In this document: positions 1 through 8,492 of the stretch, piece by piece | How the letters are laid out: each line of letters opens with the position of its first letter | How positions within the stretch are numbered: the first letter of the stretch is position 1 | From: an uncultured Schlesneria sp. | GTDB lineage: Bacteria; Planctomycetota; Planctomycetia; Planctomycetales; Planctomycetaceae | Assembly: GCA_903899985.1 (NCBI GenBank) | Contig: CAIULL010000110.1 | Span: forward strand, 1-54,121 | Direction: 5' to 3' | DNA: 54,121 nt | Made by a program: the position numbers and the translations under genes | Notes under the pieces: model-generated | What the model saw: the letters and a program-made list of their open reading frames with translations, nothing else | What the model was told of the DNA's origin: nothing | Databases searched by the model: none

Positions 1-241
1 CTCGCCCTCCCATTGGGTTATGGGCAACGCCTGCACTCGGAACTCAATGGACACGGATTGAGCTGCAATGTTCGATGTGACAATCGCGGTTTCCTGACAC
101 CACTCGACTTCGGCGACTTTGTGGCCTCCTTTTTTTGAAGTAACCGAAGAGCACGGGGTGACCGAAGACGGTCATCCAGTGGCACTCGAAATCTTCTCCG
201 TGTTGGCGACCTGCGAAAAACGTGGTTTGCCCGTGGTCCAT
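1..241 (-). pseudogene. Partial unknown gene with an apparent frameshift, leaving the left edge
   Basis: On the minus strand an ATG at 241 opens a frame reading MDHGQTTFFAGRQHGEDF and continuing to ...LFGYFKK at a run of seven A (forward T-run 130-136). Beyond that run this frame loses protein character and stops at 44. The neighbouring frame instead continues convincingly as GGHKVAEVEWCQETAIV and then IEFRVQALPITQWEGE to the window edge, but has no start codon of its own after its stop near 174-172. The simplest reading is one gene with a one-base change in the A-run, either real decay, slippage or an assembly error. I do not recognise the family. A 9-bp inverted repeat overlaps the start codon. 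The last bases (about 12-39) also resemble a dispersed repeat, which weakens the case. Confidence 0.35.
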
Positions 242-253
242 TTCTGGTCCACG
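232..253. repeat. Perfect 9-bp inverted repeat at a putative start codon
   Basis: The arms CGTGGTCCA (232-240) and TGGTCCACG (245-253) are perfect reverse complements around a 4-nt loop. On the minus strand the ATG at 241-239 falls at the loop/arm border, so a hairpin or a bound protein here could affect initiation of the leftward gene. No T-tract follows in either direction, so it is not a typical terminator. Confidence 0.5.
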
Positions 254-592
254 ATCAAAAAAAGTTCATTCGGAAATTCGCGCCTTTTCTTCTGGTCGAC
301 ACTGCGTACTATTGCCCGTCAACCGGGGAAAACGGATCGATTTCCTTCGGATTGATCGCACTGGGAGCCGCGCCTCATGACCGATTCCAGGCAGGGAAAT
401 TACCTTATTGGGATGGTGACGCGGTTGTGATTTTTCTTTCGTGTGGGCTTTCACCCTCAAAGGACTTTGTTGCGCACGGGCTGAAGCCCATGCGACGACT
501 TGCCGGTTGCACGTCAGAAAACTCACAACCTTGACGGTTTCGCAGAAACAATGAAATGACTCAAGCTACGCAGACGCAAGAACGGGATCGCA
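254..592. other. Upstream intergenic region before the ABC exporter
   Basis: About 340 bp between the leftward putative gene and the ABC transporter. I see no convincing coding frame, RNA gene or strong repeat. Promoters for both divergent genes would have to lie here, but no clear -35/-10 pair was identified. Confidence 0.4.
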
Positions 593-3415
593 GTGAACAG
601 GGTCAATCAGGACGATTTGCCGGTTGCAGTGAAAGGTTTGCTCGAAGACAGGGGACTGAACGGAGTACCGGTTGTCCTCTCCACTCAGACCGACCTGGGT
701 CTGCAAGGTGACTTGCGCAAGCACTGGCTGGTTATCACTCATGAAAATGTGGCGGTCGTCACCGACGGAAACTCACCCGAGCTGGTGAACCATCTCCCCG
801 TGTCCCGGGTCGACCGATTCCGCGCAGTCGGAACGGTCGGCTCGGGATTCCTCCAGGCTCATGTCGACGGGTCGTGGGTCGACCTGCTGCGGCATTCGAA
901 TTCCCTGGCAGACCGGTTCCACAAAGTTGCCGGCCAACTGGAAGACCTGCGGACGAAAGGGGACGTTCCCGCCATCGAAGATGAAGAGCCTGACCGGCTG
1001 CACTGTCCGAAATGTGCGATTCGTCTCGCTGCACAAGGCGAACCCTGTCCCCGCTGCATCCCGCGCAAGGCCATTATCGGTCGGCTGTGGCAGATCCTGC
1101 GTCCGCACTGGCGCGGGGCCATGGCCATGTCGGCCCTGATGCTGGTTGGTGTGGCGATGGAACTGGTCCCGCCGAAGCTGCAGCAGTACCTTGTCGACGA
1201 TATTCTCGCGAAAGGTCAGTCGGCTCCTCAAACCAGTCAACTGCTGATGACGCTGCTGGTGGTGGTGCTCGGACTGGCCGCCACTCGAGTCATGCTGGGG
1301 GTTGTCAACTGGGCCAAGGGAAGCCTCTCGACGCGGGTCGGAGTGGAATTGACGTTCGATCTGCGGTCGCAGTTAATGCAAAAGCTGCAGACGCTGGGGG
1401 TCGGGTATTACGATCGCCATCAGGTCAGTTCGCTCGTCAGTCGTGTCGCTTACGACAGCGAAGTGCTGCATACGCTGCTGCAGCAAGTGACAGGGGGATT
1501 CCTGTTGCAGATCGTACAGGTCGTGGCCGTGGGGGTGATGCTGTTTACGCTCAATCCCAAACTGGCAGTTTTTACACTCATACCCGCACCGCTGGTTGTC
1601 GCAGGAAGTCTCTATTTCTGGCGTCGTGTTTATCCCGTTTATTATCGATACTGGGATTCCAGCAGCAAACAGGCGGGAGCGATTTCGGGGATGCTTTCTG
1701 GGATTCGAGTGGTGAAGGCATTCGCCCAGGAACCGCGTGAGTTTGACCGGTTCACAAGTTCCAGTGAATACCTGCGCGATTCACGTCTGCAGGTTGATAA
1801 CGCTAACGCCACGTTCTCTTCGGTCATGGCCCTGATCTTCAGTCTCGGGGGGCTGATCGTCTGGTACGTCGGCGGACGCGATGTACTGGGCAATACCATG
1901 ACGCTCGGTTCCCTGATGGCGTTTCTCGCCTACCTGGCGATGTTCTACGCACCGCTGTCGACCCTGTCACAACTGACAACGTGGCTCACCAGTTTTCTCA
2001 CAGGCTGCCATCGGGTGTTTGAACTGCTCGATGCCCCGGTGGAAACGAAAGAGCCTGCACAGCAAACGGAACTGACGAACTTAAAGGGAGAAATCCGGTT
2101 CGAAAATGTCACGTTTGGCTATGAGCGGCATCGACCGATCCTGAAGGATGTCAGTTTCACCATTGAGCCTGGCCAGCGGATCGGAATTGTCGGTCGCAGT
2201 GGAAGTGGTAAAACGACCCTGGTGAATCTGCTCAGCCGGTTTTATGACGTGAATCAGGGACGTGTGTTGCTGGATGGAATTGACCTGCGAGATCTGGCGA
2301 CGCCAACTCTTCGTCAGAACGTCGGAGTCGTGCTGCAAGAGCCCTTTCTTTTTCGCGGAACCATCTTTGACAACTTAATCTACGGCCGACCGAAATCCAG
2401 TCTGGAAGAGACCGTGACAGCGGCCCGCGCGGCACAGGCTCATGAATTCATCCTGCGCAAGCCGCTGGGCTACGATACCTGGGTCGGGGAACGGGGAGCG
2501 GGTCTGTCGGGGGGCGAGCGGCAGCGAATTTCGATTGCCCGTGCGTTGCTCTACGATCCCAAAGTGCTGATCCTCGACGAAGCGACGAGCAGTATTGATA
2601 CTGAGTCTGAGCAGGCGATCCAGGATGCACTGAAAGTGCTGGTGCGCGGACGAACGACGTTGGCGATCGCTCATCGCCTCAGTACTCTTCGCGATTCTGA
2701 TCGGATCTTTGTGTTCGACGATGGGCGGTTAACCGAGCAGGGGTCTCACGCCGAATTGATGGCGATCGACGGGACGTACGCTCGACTGGTCAAGATTCAG
2801 ACTCAGTTCGCCCGCGACAGTCAGATTGAAGCGATCTTCGATGCCGCGCCGGCTGCAGCGGTCCCCGCCACTATCGAGGCGGAGCCAACCCCGGCCGAGT
2901 TGATCGACTTTTCGCCTCACTGGCTTGAACCGGGCCAGGCCACGTTCCGCATCGGAGCTCATGAATCGCTGGACCTTGAACTGGCGGATGGAACGATCCA
3001 TCGCGGAATCGGGGCGGTCCGTTGTTTTCCCGCGACACAAGCCGAGAGTTTTATCAGTCTGGCGGTGAGCGACAAGGACGGGAAAGAAAAAGAGGTCGGT
3101 ATCATCCGGGCGTTAGCCGCGTGGCCGGACGACGTACAACGGATGCTGCGAACGGCTCTCGACCGGCGTTACCTGCATCGTCGGATCACAGCGATTCATC
3201 GCATCACTCTGCAGCATGGGTGTCTTGATTTCGTGGTCGGAACCGAACAGGGGCCTGCCGAATTTACGATGCGCTGGTCGCAACAATATGTGCAGAACTT
3301 CGGTGAGCACGGCAAAGTGCTGCTCGATCTGGAAGACAATTGTTACCTGATCGCCAACACCAACGAACTGATCCCAAGCCAGCGCGAATTATTGCAGCGC
3401 TTCATCTACTGGTAA
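593..3415 (+). CDS. ABC transporter, fused permease/ATPase with C-terminal DUF1854
   Basis: A 940-residue ABC exporter half-transporter fused to extra domains. Residues 1-160 form an unfamiliar N-terminal domain ending in a zinc-ribbon-like pair (CPKC at 138-141, CPRC at 152-155). A six-helix exporter permease follows (about 170-480). The nucleotide-binding domain carries Walker A GRSGSGKT near 534, signature LSGGE near 637 and Walker B VLILDEATS near 658, followed by AHRLST. The last ~170 residues match DUF1854, which in many bacteria is a separate small protein beside ABC transporters annotated as cyanophycin metabolism-associated. The start is GTG at 593. The in-frame ATG at 551 is followed at once by a stop, so it cannot be used. 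No cyanophycin genes lie nearby, so the substrate is unknown. It acts at the inner membrane, probably as a homodimer. Confidence 0.93.
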   Translation: MNRVNQDDLPVAVKGLLEDRGLNGVPVVLSTQTDLGLQGDLRKHWLVITHENVAVVTDGNSPELVNHLPVSRVDRFRAVGTVGSGFLQAHVDGSWVDLLRHSNSLADRFHKVAGQLEDLRTKGDVPAIEDEEPDRLHCPKCAIRLAAQGEPCPRCIPRKAIIGRLWQILRPHWRGAMAMSALMLVGVAMELVPPKLQQYLVDDILAKGQSAPQTSQLLMTLLVVVLGLAATRVMLGVVNWAKGSLSTRVGVELTFDLRSQLMQKLQTLGVGYYDRHQVSSLVSRVAYDSEVLHTLLQQVTGGFLLQIVQVVAVGVMLFTLNPKLAVFTLIPAPLVVAGSLYFWRRVYPVYYRYWDSSSKQAGAISGMLSGIRVVKAFAQEPREFDRFTSSSEYLRDSRLQVDNANATFSSVMALIFSLGGLIVWYVGGRDVLGNTMTLGSLMAFLAYLAMFYAPLSTLSQLTTWLTSFLTGCHRVFELLDAPVETKEPAQQTELTNLKGEIRFENVTFGYERHRPILKDVSFTIEPGQRIGIVGRSGSGKTTLVNLLSRFYDVNQGRVLLDGIDLRDLATPTLRQNVGVVLQEPFLFRGTIFDNLIYGRPKSSLEETVTAARAAQAHEFILRKPLGYDTWVGERGAGLSGGERQRISIARALLYDPKVLILDEATSSIDTESEQAIQDALKVLVRGRTTLAIAHRLSTLRDSDRIFVFDDGRLTEQGSHAELMAIDGTYARLVKIQTQFARDSQIEAIFDAAPAAAVPATIEAEPTPAELIDFSPHWLEPGQATFRIGAHESLDLELADGTIHRGIGAVRCFPATQAESFISLAVSDKDGKEKEVGIIRALAAWPDDVQRMLRTALDRRYLHRRITAIHRITLQHGCLDFVVGTEQGPAEFTMRWSQQYVQNFGEHGKVLLDLEDNCYLIANTNELIPSQRELLQRFIYW

Positions 3416-3430
3416 CCGGCACAGCCGGTT
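3414..3430 (+). terminator. Hairpin directly at the ABC gene stop codon
   Basis: AACCGGC (3414-3420), ACA loop, GCCGGTT (3424-3430): a 7-bp GC-rich stem overlapping the TAA stop. No T-tract follows, so factor-independent termination is uncertain. Confidence 0.35.
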
Positions 3431-3791
3431 CATGCGCGTCGCACGACGGGTTTAGAATAGGGTAATCAATCGCGCGTTGACTAGGGTAATCTCGCAGGAT
3501 ACTGGGTCGGAATCTCTTCTTTTACAGAGTCTACGCGCCGTTCAGAGAAATCAAAACGTCAGGACTGCGAAGCAATCAGAGAACGGGGTGGTTGATGCTA
3601 TCTTTGAGACAGATGTTGTTAAATCGGTGAACCGGCATAGCACCGTCAATCGCCCAATTGAAAAGGTCGTCGAATTCCATCTTCGTGCGGCGTAAAGAAT
3701 TTGTAGAAGAAAAGAGTCCGTGGGCTGACGCACCCCGGATCGCCTCGACTGGCGTATTTCCTTCGGCTGGTGGTTCAAAGTCTTCTTGTTA

Positions 3792-3825
3792 ATGGGTTGC
3801 GGGCGATGCCCGCGCCGGGTGCTTC
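3792..3825. repeat. Dispersed intergenic motif, copy 1
   Basis: Begins GGGTTGCGGGCGATG and is followed about 35 bp on by GCCGCTGAA. A second copy lies at 44067-44121 with the same opening 15 bases and a later GCGGCTGAA. A weaker match at about 12-39 differs mostly by transitions. It is non-coding at both clear sites. Confidence 0.55.
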
Positions 3826-3919
3826 GTGGTGATTTATTGCCAATATTCGCCGCTGAACGTGCAGGGTCATGCGGGCGTTCTCGTCTGGCGTTCACGCAAT
3901 TGAAACGGTTGTTCTGGTT

Positions 3920-3997
3920 TCTCACGGAGGCGCGGAGACACGGAGGAGTGATCGATCCTGCTTGCATGTACCTCCGTGTCTCCGTGACTCTGTGAGA
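3920..3997. repeat. Imperfect 27-bp inverted repeat
   Basis: Left arm 3920-3946 and right arm 3971-3997 pair at 24 of 27 positions around a 24-nt spacer. The inner part of each arm carries the motif GGAGACACGGAGG or its complement. The size and symmetry suggest a mobile palindromic element, or a structured RNA end, rather than a simple terminator. Confidence 0.7.
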
Positions 3998-4591
3998 GAT
4001 CAATTCTTCGATGGAACGCTAAGTGTCACGGAAACCGTGATCGGTTTCCCACTGGATTTCATGTTGGAGAATTTGATTTCCCCGAGAGAGTTCTGGAAAT
4101 CAGACGACCGGTTCGACCCAGGTCTGTTACTGGTTATTGGATTTATCCACGTATGTTTTAAAAATACAATTTCATGTTTCTATTGACTGACTATAAAAAA
4201 ATTTTAGACTATTATGTCGTCGGTTGTGTGTTGGTCGGGATGACGCCTCGGGTTTCGTTCGTTGCTGCGAAACCTCGCTTCTCTTCGAGGCGCGGTCAAA
4301 CGAAGCGATTGGTTAACGAGCTGGTTCGTAGGAAATTCGTGTGGTGGATTCCAAGGATTCACATCCTCGGCTGACCAGGATTTCTGTTGTTAAAACCTGA
4401 AGACGACCATTGATCTTTGACATCTTGGAAGAATTCTAATCACGTTGCCGCGGCGTCGAATTGAGTCGCTCGCGGCGATCCGTGAGGGATGAATGTTTGC
4501 GTGGCAGGCGTTGCCGAGGCGATGTGTCTTGAGTTTTCGATTCAATGAGGATCTAAAAGTCAACATCGTCGGCGGGCTTGAGCGGACCGAT

Positions 4592-5071
4592 GGAATTCGA
4601 AGTCAGTCGAATTCGCGCGAAGTCGGGTGAAGTCGTGCGAACTTTTTAACGAGAGAAAACCGGAAACGGGTTGCCAAAAGCCTATGAAATACGAGGAATG
4701 GTCGAAGTCGTGTGAAGTCGCGCGAACTTTGACACCAAGTTGTCATGGTATGCGACGACGAAGAGTCCGAGAGCTTACGCTTCTCGGCTCGCCTGGAAGA
4801 CTGGTAGGATTCGAAGTCTGTCGAACTCGCGCGAAGTCGGGTGAACTCAGGTGAACTCAGGTGAAGTCGGGTGAACTCGGGTGAACTCGGGTGAACTTTT
4901 TAACGAGAGAAAACCGGATACGAGTTGCCAAAAGTCTATGAAATACGAGGAATAGTCGAACTCGGGTGAAGTCGCGCGAACTTTGGCAGTGAATTTCATG
5001 GCGTGCCATGACGAAAAGAATGAAGAGTCCGAGAGCTTACGCTGCTCGGCTCGCCTGGAAGACTGGTGGGA
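4592..5071. repeat. Tandem duplication of a decamer-repeat element
   Basis: Copy A (about 4592-4808) and copy B (about 4807-5071) have the same order of parts. Each has decamers of the type TCGAASTCGG, then TTTTTAACGAGAGAAAACCGG, a stretch ending in CTATGAAATACGAGG, three more decamers ending GCGAACTTTG, and finally GAGTCCGAGAGCTTACGC followed by GCTCGCCTGGAAGACTGG. Decamers run in register at 4598-4647 and 4702-4731 in A, and at 4811-4900 (nine units) and 4956-4985 in B. Related decamers recur at 32266-32295 and 35018-35037. Confidence 0.8.
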
Positions 5072-5102
5072 TTCTCGCACGGTTCCATCGGGGCAAACGA
5101 CG

Positions 5103-5471
5103 CTAGATGGTTTGCCAGCCAGCACCAGCGACGTGCGGCTTCCCCTGCAGCGAGGTCAGGCATTCGTCGATGCTGGGGCGTGCTGCGGGGATTCGCTTTA
5201 GTTCGCTCAGCTGCCGAGCGACTCGGACATCGTTGCCTCTGTTTTTGCCAACTGACAGTAAAGAGATGGCGACTTGGTGGTGGAAGATTTCGAGACCTTG
5301 TGCTGGGATTGGGAACTCCGTCGTCATCCACCCACGTGTCATCATTCCGTTCGGCCTTGGTTTGAAAGGGGGATACATCGCCGATAACGAAACTCCTTCG
5401 AGGCCGAAAGAAAAATTTCTGGCGGACCCGATTGATGGAAGCTCATCGAGTTGGGCGAATCGATCAGCCAT
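5103..5471 (-). CDS. Hypothetical 122-aa protein overlapping the LURP-one gene
   Basis: This leftward frame starts MADRFAQLDELPSIG and ends ...GAGWQTI. Its ATG overlaps the end of the upstream scramblase-like gene by 8 nt in the string ATGGCTGA, the same coupled arrangement seen at the glycosyltransferase gene in this window. Codon third positions look coding. No signal peptide, membrane helix or known motif is visible, and I do not recognise the family. A caution is that the opposite strand is also open through here, so the frame could be fortuitous. If real, it is probably co-translated with the LURP-one-like protein. Confidence 0.5.
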   Translation of the reverse strand: MADRFAQLDELPSIGSARNFSFGLEGVSLSAMYPPFKPRPNGMMTRGWMTTEFPIPAQGLEIFHHQVAISLLSVGKNRGNDVRVARQLSELKRIPAARPSIDECLTSLQGKPHVAGAGWQTI

Positions 5472-6060
5472 TTTCTTTGAAGTTAATGTCGATCGCCAGG
5501 CCAGCGGCGAGCAACAGTGCGGCAAGTCCGGGATTTGCGCCGACACTCTCATCGAGCGAGATCACATAATTGTCGGCAGACGTAAACATCTCTTTCATCA
5601 TACCGGCCCATTTTTTGTTGACGCGGCCGAGTTCATTCCCATTCATATCCAGCAGTTTGAAATCCCAACCCTTCCAGTTTCCTTGGACATCAGCAATCTG
5701 TTCACCTTCGGGGTTGTGAACGGTAAAGCCACCACCCAGCGAGAACAGCTTGCTTTTGAACGAACCAACGAATTTCTCATTCTTATCGATGACGTCAACC
5801 TGGTAACGGACGATCGCAAACCGACGTTTGATCGTAATGACCGGATCGGATTCGTCGTCTTCCTTGACCTCGACCGTGGTCGGAAACATGGTTTTGTATT
5901 TGGAAAAAAAGAAGCGCAAGAATTTGGCAAATCCGCCAATCTTTTCTTGTGCGAATCCAATCTGCTCACCCGATTCCGGATCAAAAATGTCGTAGTGATC
6001 CGTCAATTTGAACATGGCAACCCGTTCCTTGACGAGAAACGTCTGACGTTCGAGGAGCAT
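5464..6060 (-). CDS. LURP-one-related / phospholipid scramblase-like protein
   Basis: 198 residues with the repeated beta-hairpin pattern of the LURP-one/tubby-like/scramblase superfamily. It opens MLLERQTFLVKERVAMFK, then has the phrases YDIFDPESGEQIGFAQEK, YQVDVIDKNEKFVGSFK and WDFKLLDMNGNELGRVNK, and ends with a hydrophobic helix (LAALLLAAGLAIDI). Bacterial members are small intracellular or membrane-associated proteins of unclear function. Scrambling activity should not be assumed. The C-terminal helix fits the single anchor of this fold. The start is ATG at 6060, preceded by an AGGGA-type sequence on the minus strand. It overlaps the next gene by 8 nt. Confidence 0.85.
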   Translation of the reverse strand: MLLERQTFLVKERVAMFKLTDHYDIFDPESGEQIGFAQEKIGGFAKFLRFFFSKYKTMFPTTVEVKEDDESDPVITIKRRFAIVRYQVDVIDKNEKFVGSFKSKLFSLGGGFTVHNPEGEQIADVQGNWKGWDFKLLDMNGNELGRVNKKWAGMMKEMFTSADNYVISLDESVGANPGLAALLLAAGLAIDINFKENG

Positions 6061-6282
6061 CTTTGTAATCCCTGAGTCTGATGAATTGAATCTTTTCGAC
6101 GTTCGGTCTGTCGCACGAATTTATTGAGATGGTCAGAGGATAGTAATCAGGTGAATGGACACGATCAATGACGGGAAACGACACAGGCCTTGCGTTGGTT
6201 TCATTCGTTTGTCGGCGGAGGTATTCTTTATGCTTGCGACACGCTCGATCCCTTTCCGCTTGACCTGGGAAACTCGCTGATC

Positions 6283-7617
6283 ATGAAAATTTTGACGCTC
6301 ATGCTTTCTTTTGCCGTGCTTTACGGGGCTTCAGCATCCGGTCAGGACTACGTCCTGCATTCGTTTACCAAGTTGCGATTGAATGACCAGTTCTGGGGCG
6401 AAGGGGCCAACGTTGGTGACTTTAACCGCGACGGAAAAATGGATGTGGTGAGTGGTCCGTACTGGTATGCAGGACCGGATTTCAAAGAGCGGATGGAGGT
6501 GTATCCTGCGAAGCAAACCTTCAAACTCAAGAAGGATGACGGGACCGAAGTCACGATCCCTGGTTTTGAAGGATCGCTGGGGAAGAACAACGCCTACTCG
6601 GATAACTTCTTTACGTTCACTCATGACCTCAACAATGACGGCTGGATTGATGTCCTTGTTTATGGGTTCCCAGGTGCTCAGGCAACCTGGTACGAGAATC
6701 CCAAGGGCGAAAAGAAACATTGGACGCCGCACGTTGTCTTCAATACGGTCGACAATGAATCGCCACAATGGCTGGATGTTAACGGTGACGGCAAGCCGGA
6801 CATCGTCAGCGGAGCGACTCTTCCTGCCGACGGGGGAAACAAAGGATTCATCGGTTATGCAACCGTCGACTGGTCGGCGGCAGAGAAGCCCTGGACGTTT
6901 CACAAGGTGTCAGCACCGGGCAACTGGCAGCGATTCACTCATGGACTTGGTGCCGGCGATATCAATGGTGACGGGCGGATCGACCTGATGGTTTCGAATG
7001 GATGGTGGGAACAACCTGATTCGCTGGCCAACGATCCCGAGTGGAAATTTCACTCCGCCGGGTTTGGTGGCGGCGGGGCTCAGATGTATGCCTATGATGT
7101 GAACGGTGACGGCCTTAACGATGTGATCACCAGTCTACAGGCGCATGGCTATGGTCTGTCATGGTTCGAGCAGTTTCGAGACGGCGGCGAGATCAAGTTT
7201 CGCGAACACCTGATCATGGGGAGCGAACCAAAACAGAATCGATATGGATTGAAGTTCTCTCAAGTGCATGCCATAGATCTCGTCGATATGGATGGAGATG
7301 GCCTCAAGGACATCGTCACAGGCAAGCGATTTTGGGCACATGGTCCCGGTGGTGATGCCGAGCCGGATGCTCCGGCCGTTGTGTACTGGTTCAAGCTGAC
7401 CCGAAGTTCGGACGGCGCGGTCGATTGGGTGCCACAATTTGTCGACGATGATTCGGGTGTCGGGACTCAAGTTCTGGCAACCGATGTGAATGGCGACGGC
7501 CACCCAGATATTGTTGTGGGTAATAAAAAGGGAACCTTCGTTCATCTTCACGAGACAAAGAAGGTTACGAAGGATGTCTGGGAAAAGGCTCAACCGAAGG
7601 TTCTTGTTTTGCCCTGA
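6283..7617 (+). CDS. Secreted FG-GAP/VCBS repeat protein
   Basis: Exported beta-propeller-type protein of 444 residues. The start is ATG at 6283, giving the signal peptide MKILTLMLSFAVLYGASA. An upstream in-frame TTG at 6190 would bury this signal, so I reject it. At least seven calcium-binding-like DxDGxxD motifs are spaced along the chain: FNRDGKMDVV, LNNDGWIDVL, VNGDGKPDIV, INGDGRIDLM, VNGDGLNDVI, MDGDGLKDIV and VNGDGHPDIV. Such proteins in planctomycetes are periplasmic or secreted and often annotated as FG-GAP or VCBS repeat proteins of unknown ligand. It stands alone, divergent from the LURP-one gene. Confidence 0.9.
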   Translation: MKILTLMLSFAVLYGASASGQDYVLHSFTKLRLNDQFWGEGANVGDFNRDGKMDVVSGPYWYAGPDFKERMEVYPAKQTFKLKKDDGTEVTIPGFEGSLGKNNAYSDNFFTFTHDLNNDGWIDVLVYGFPGAQATWYENPKGEKKHWTPHVVFNTVDNESPQWLDVNGDGKPDIVSGATLPADGGNKGFIGYATVDWSAAEKPWTFHKVSAPGNWQRFTHGLGAGDINGDGRIDLMVSNGWWEQPDSLANDPEWKFHSAGFGGGGAQMYAYDVNGDGLNDVITSLQAHGYGLSWFEQFRDGGEIKFREHLIMGSEPKQNRYGLKFSQVHAIDLVDMDGDGLKDIVTGKRFWAHGPGGDAEPDAPAVVYWFKLTRSSDGAVDWVPQFVDDDSGVGTQVLATDVNGDGHPDIVVGNKKGTFVHLHETKKVTKDVWEKAQPKVLVLP

Positions 7618-7735
7618 AACGAGACCGGCTTGTTGACCAGAGAGTTGCCGCGCCAATCAAACGAGTTACACTTCCGATGTGGTTCACCGGCGATTGAGTC
7701 GGAGAACAAGTTGACTCAACGAGACCATTGGCCCT

Positions 7736-8317
7736 ATGGATTCAAATGCCGTCTTCGCCGTCGTTTTGCTGATCGTCGGTTTGTGTATTCTGACAGCGGA
7801 AATCTTCATCCCCTCCGGGGGATTGCTTGGTTTGATCACATTTCTCAGCCTGCTGGTTTCGATCATCTTTGCCTATCGGGCCTGGGGTGTGTCACATCCC
7901 AATCTGTTTTTCGCTTTCTGTTTGATGCTGCTTTTGCTTGTGCCGACGGTGATTGGGACAGGTTTTTATATGCTTCCGCGAACTCCGTTGGGTAAGAAGG
8001 TTTTGCTCGAAGCCCCATCAGCCGAAGATGTGACTCCCTATCTGGAAGAGTCTCGACGTCTCGAAAAGCTGATTGGGCGGTTTGGAGTTACGCTCACCAA
8101 TTTCTGCCCGGGAGGGCTGGTGGAAGTTGATGGCATGCGTTTGCACGCTGTTTCAGAGGGGCTGATGATCGAGTCGGGAGAATCGGTCGAGATTATTAAT
8201 ATTCGTGGCAGTCAGGTTGTGATCAGGCCGGGAAATGCTCCACAGAGCGTTCTTGATCACACAGATCGGTCAGACGAGAATCCAACGGGGCTCGACTTTG
8301 ATTATCCGTCGAGTTAG
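7736..8317 (+). CDS. NfeD family membrane protein
   Basis: 193 residues. Membrane helices lie at about 5-25, 30-48 and 58-80, followed by a soluble beta-barrel (OB-fold) domain at about 130-185 with the phrases GVTLTNFCPGGLVEVDGMR and VEIINIRGSQVVIRP. This is the short NfeD form without the ClpP-like protease domain. NfeD proteins are partners of SPFH/flotillin proteins in membrane microdomains, and here floA follows 175 bp downstream as in the Bacillus yqeZ-yqfA cluster. The ATG at 7736 fits the first helix. Confidence 0.9.
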   Translation: MDSNAVFAVVLLIVGLCILTAEIFIPSGGLLGLITFLSLLVSIIFAYRAWGVSHPNLFFAFCLMLLLLVPTVIGTGFYMLPRTPLGKKVLLEAPSAEDVTPYLEESRRLEKLIGRFGVTLTNFCPGGLVEVDGMRLHAVSEGLMIESGESVEIINIRGSQVVIRPGNAPQSVLDHTDRSDENPTGLDFDYPSS

Positions 8318-8326
8318 AAACGTGAC

Positions 8327-8343
8327 GGCAGACATCGTCTGCC
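8327..8343 (+). terminator. Small hairpin between nfeD and floA
   Basis: GGCAGAC (8327-8333) and GTCTGCC (8337-8343) pair perfectly around ATC, 10 nt after the nfeD stop. There is no T-run. It may attenuate or process the message between the two genes. Confidence 0.3.
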
Positions 8344-8492
8344 TGAGAGCCTGTTAAATGAATAGGAAAATCCCAGTATTTTCTGAACATGGCACAAAAT
8401 CGGGACAATCCCCACCGGATTTCGATTAAGCTAGTGAAACGGCAGATTACGAAGTATCAGAGTCGAAACGTACATCAAGGGATGTCACACAT

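Larger units (their letters stand above)
3431..5102. other. 1.7-kb repeat-rich non-coding region
   Basis: Between the rightward ABC gene and leftward genes. No gene here is convincing. Open frames on both strands cross repeats and change character along their length. A 34-residue leftward frame (3680 to 3576, reading MEFDDLFNWAIDGAMPVH...) looks protein-like and may be a gene relic. The region is a mosaic of repeats listed separately: a dispersed GC-rich motif at 3792, a large inverted repeat at 3920-3997, a fragment shared with the mazG/apgM gap near 4268-4308, and a duplicated decamer-repeat block at 4592-5071. Confidence 0.6.

Noticed and set aside
3576-3680. 34-residue leftward ORF MEFDDLFNWAIDGAMPVH...
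   Set aside because: Too short and isolated to call. It may be a relic.
3551-4003. Minus-strand frame of 150 codons
   Set aside because: It crosses the large inverted repeat and a dispersed motif, and its product is low in protein character.
4811-4900. Possible CRISPR array
   Set aside because: Units are only 10 bp with no spacers of regular length and no cas genes nearby. It is a simple tandem repeat.
5107-6075. Long open frame on the plus strand, 322 codons
   Set aside because: It is the antisense of the LURP-one gene and its coupled neighbour. The protein on the minus strand shows family structure, this one does not.
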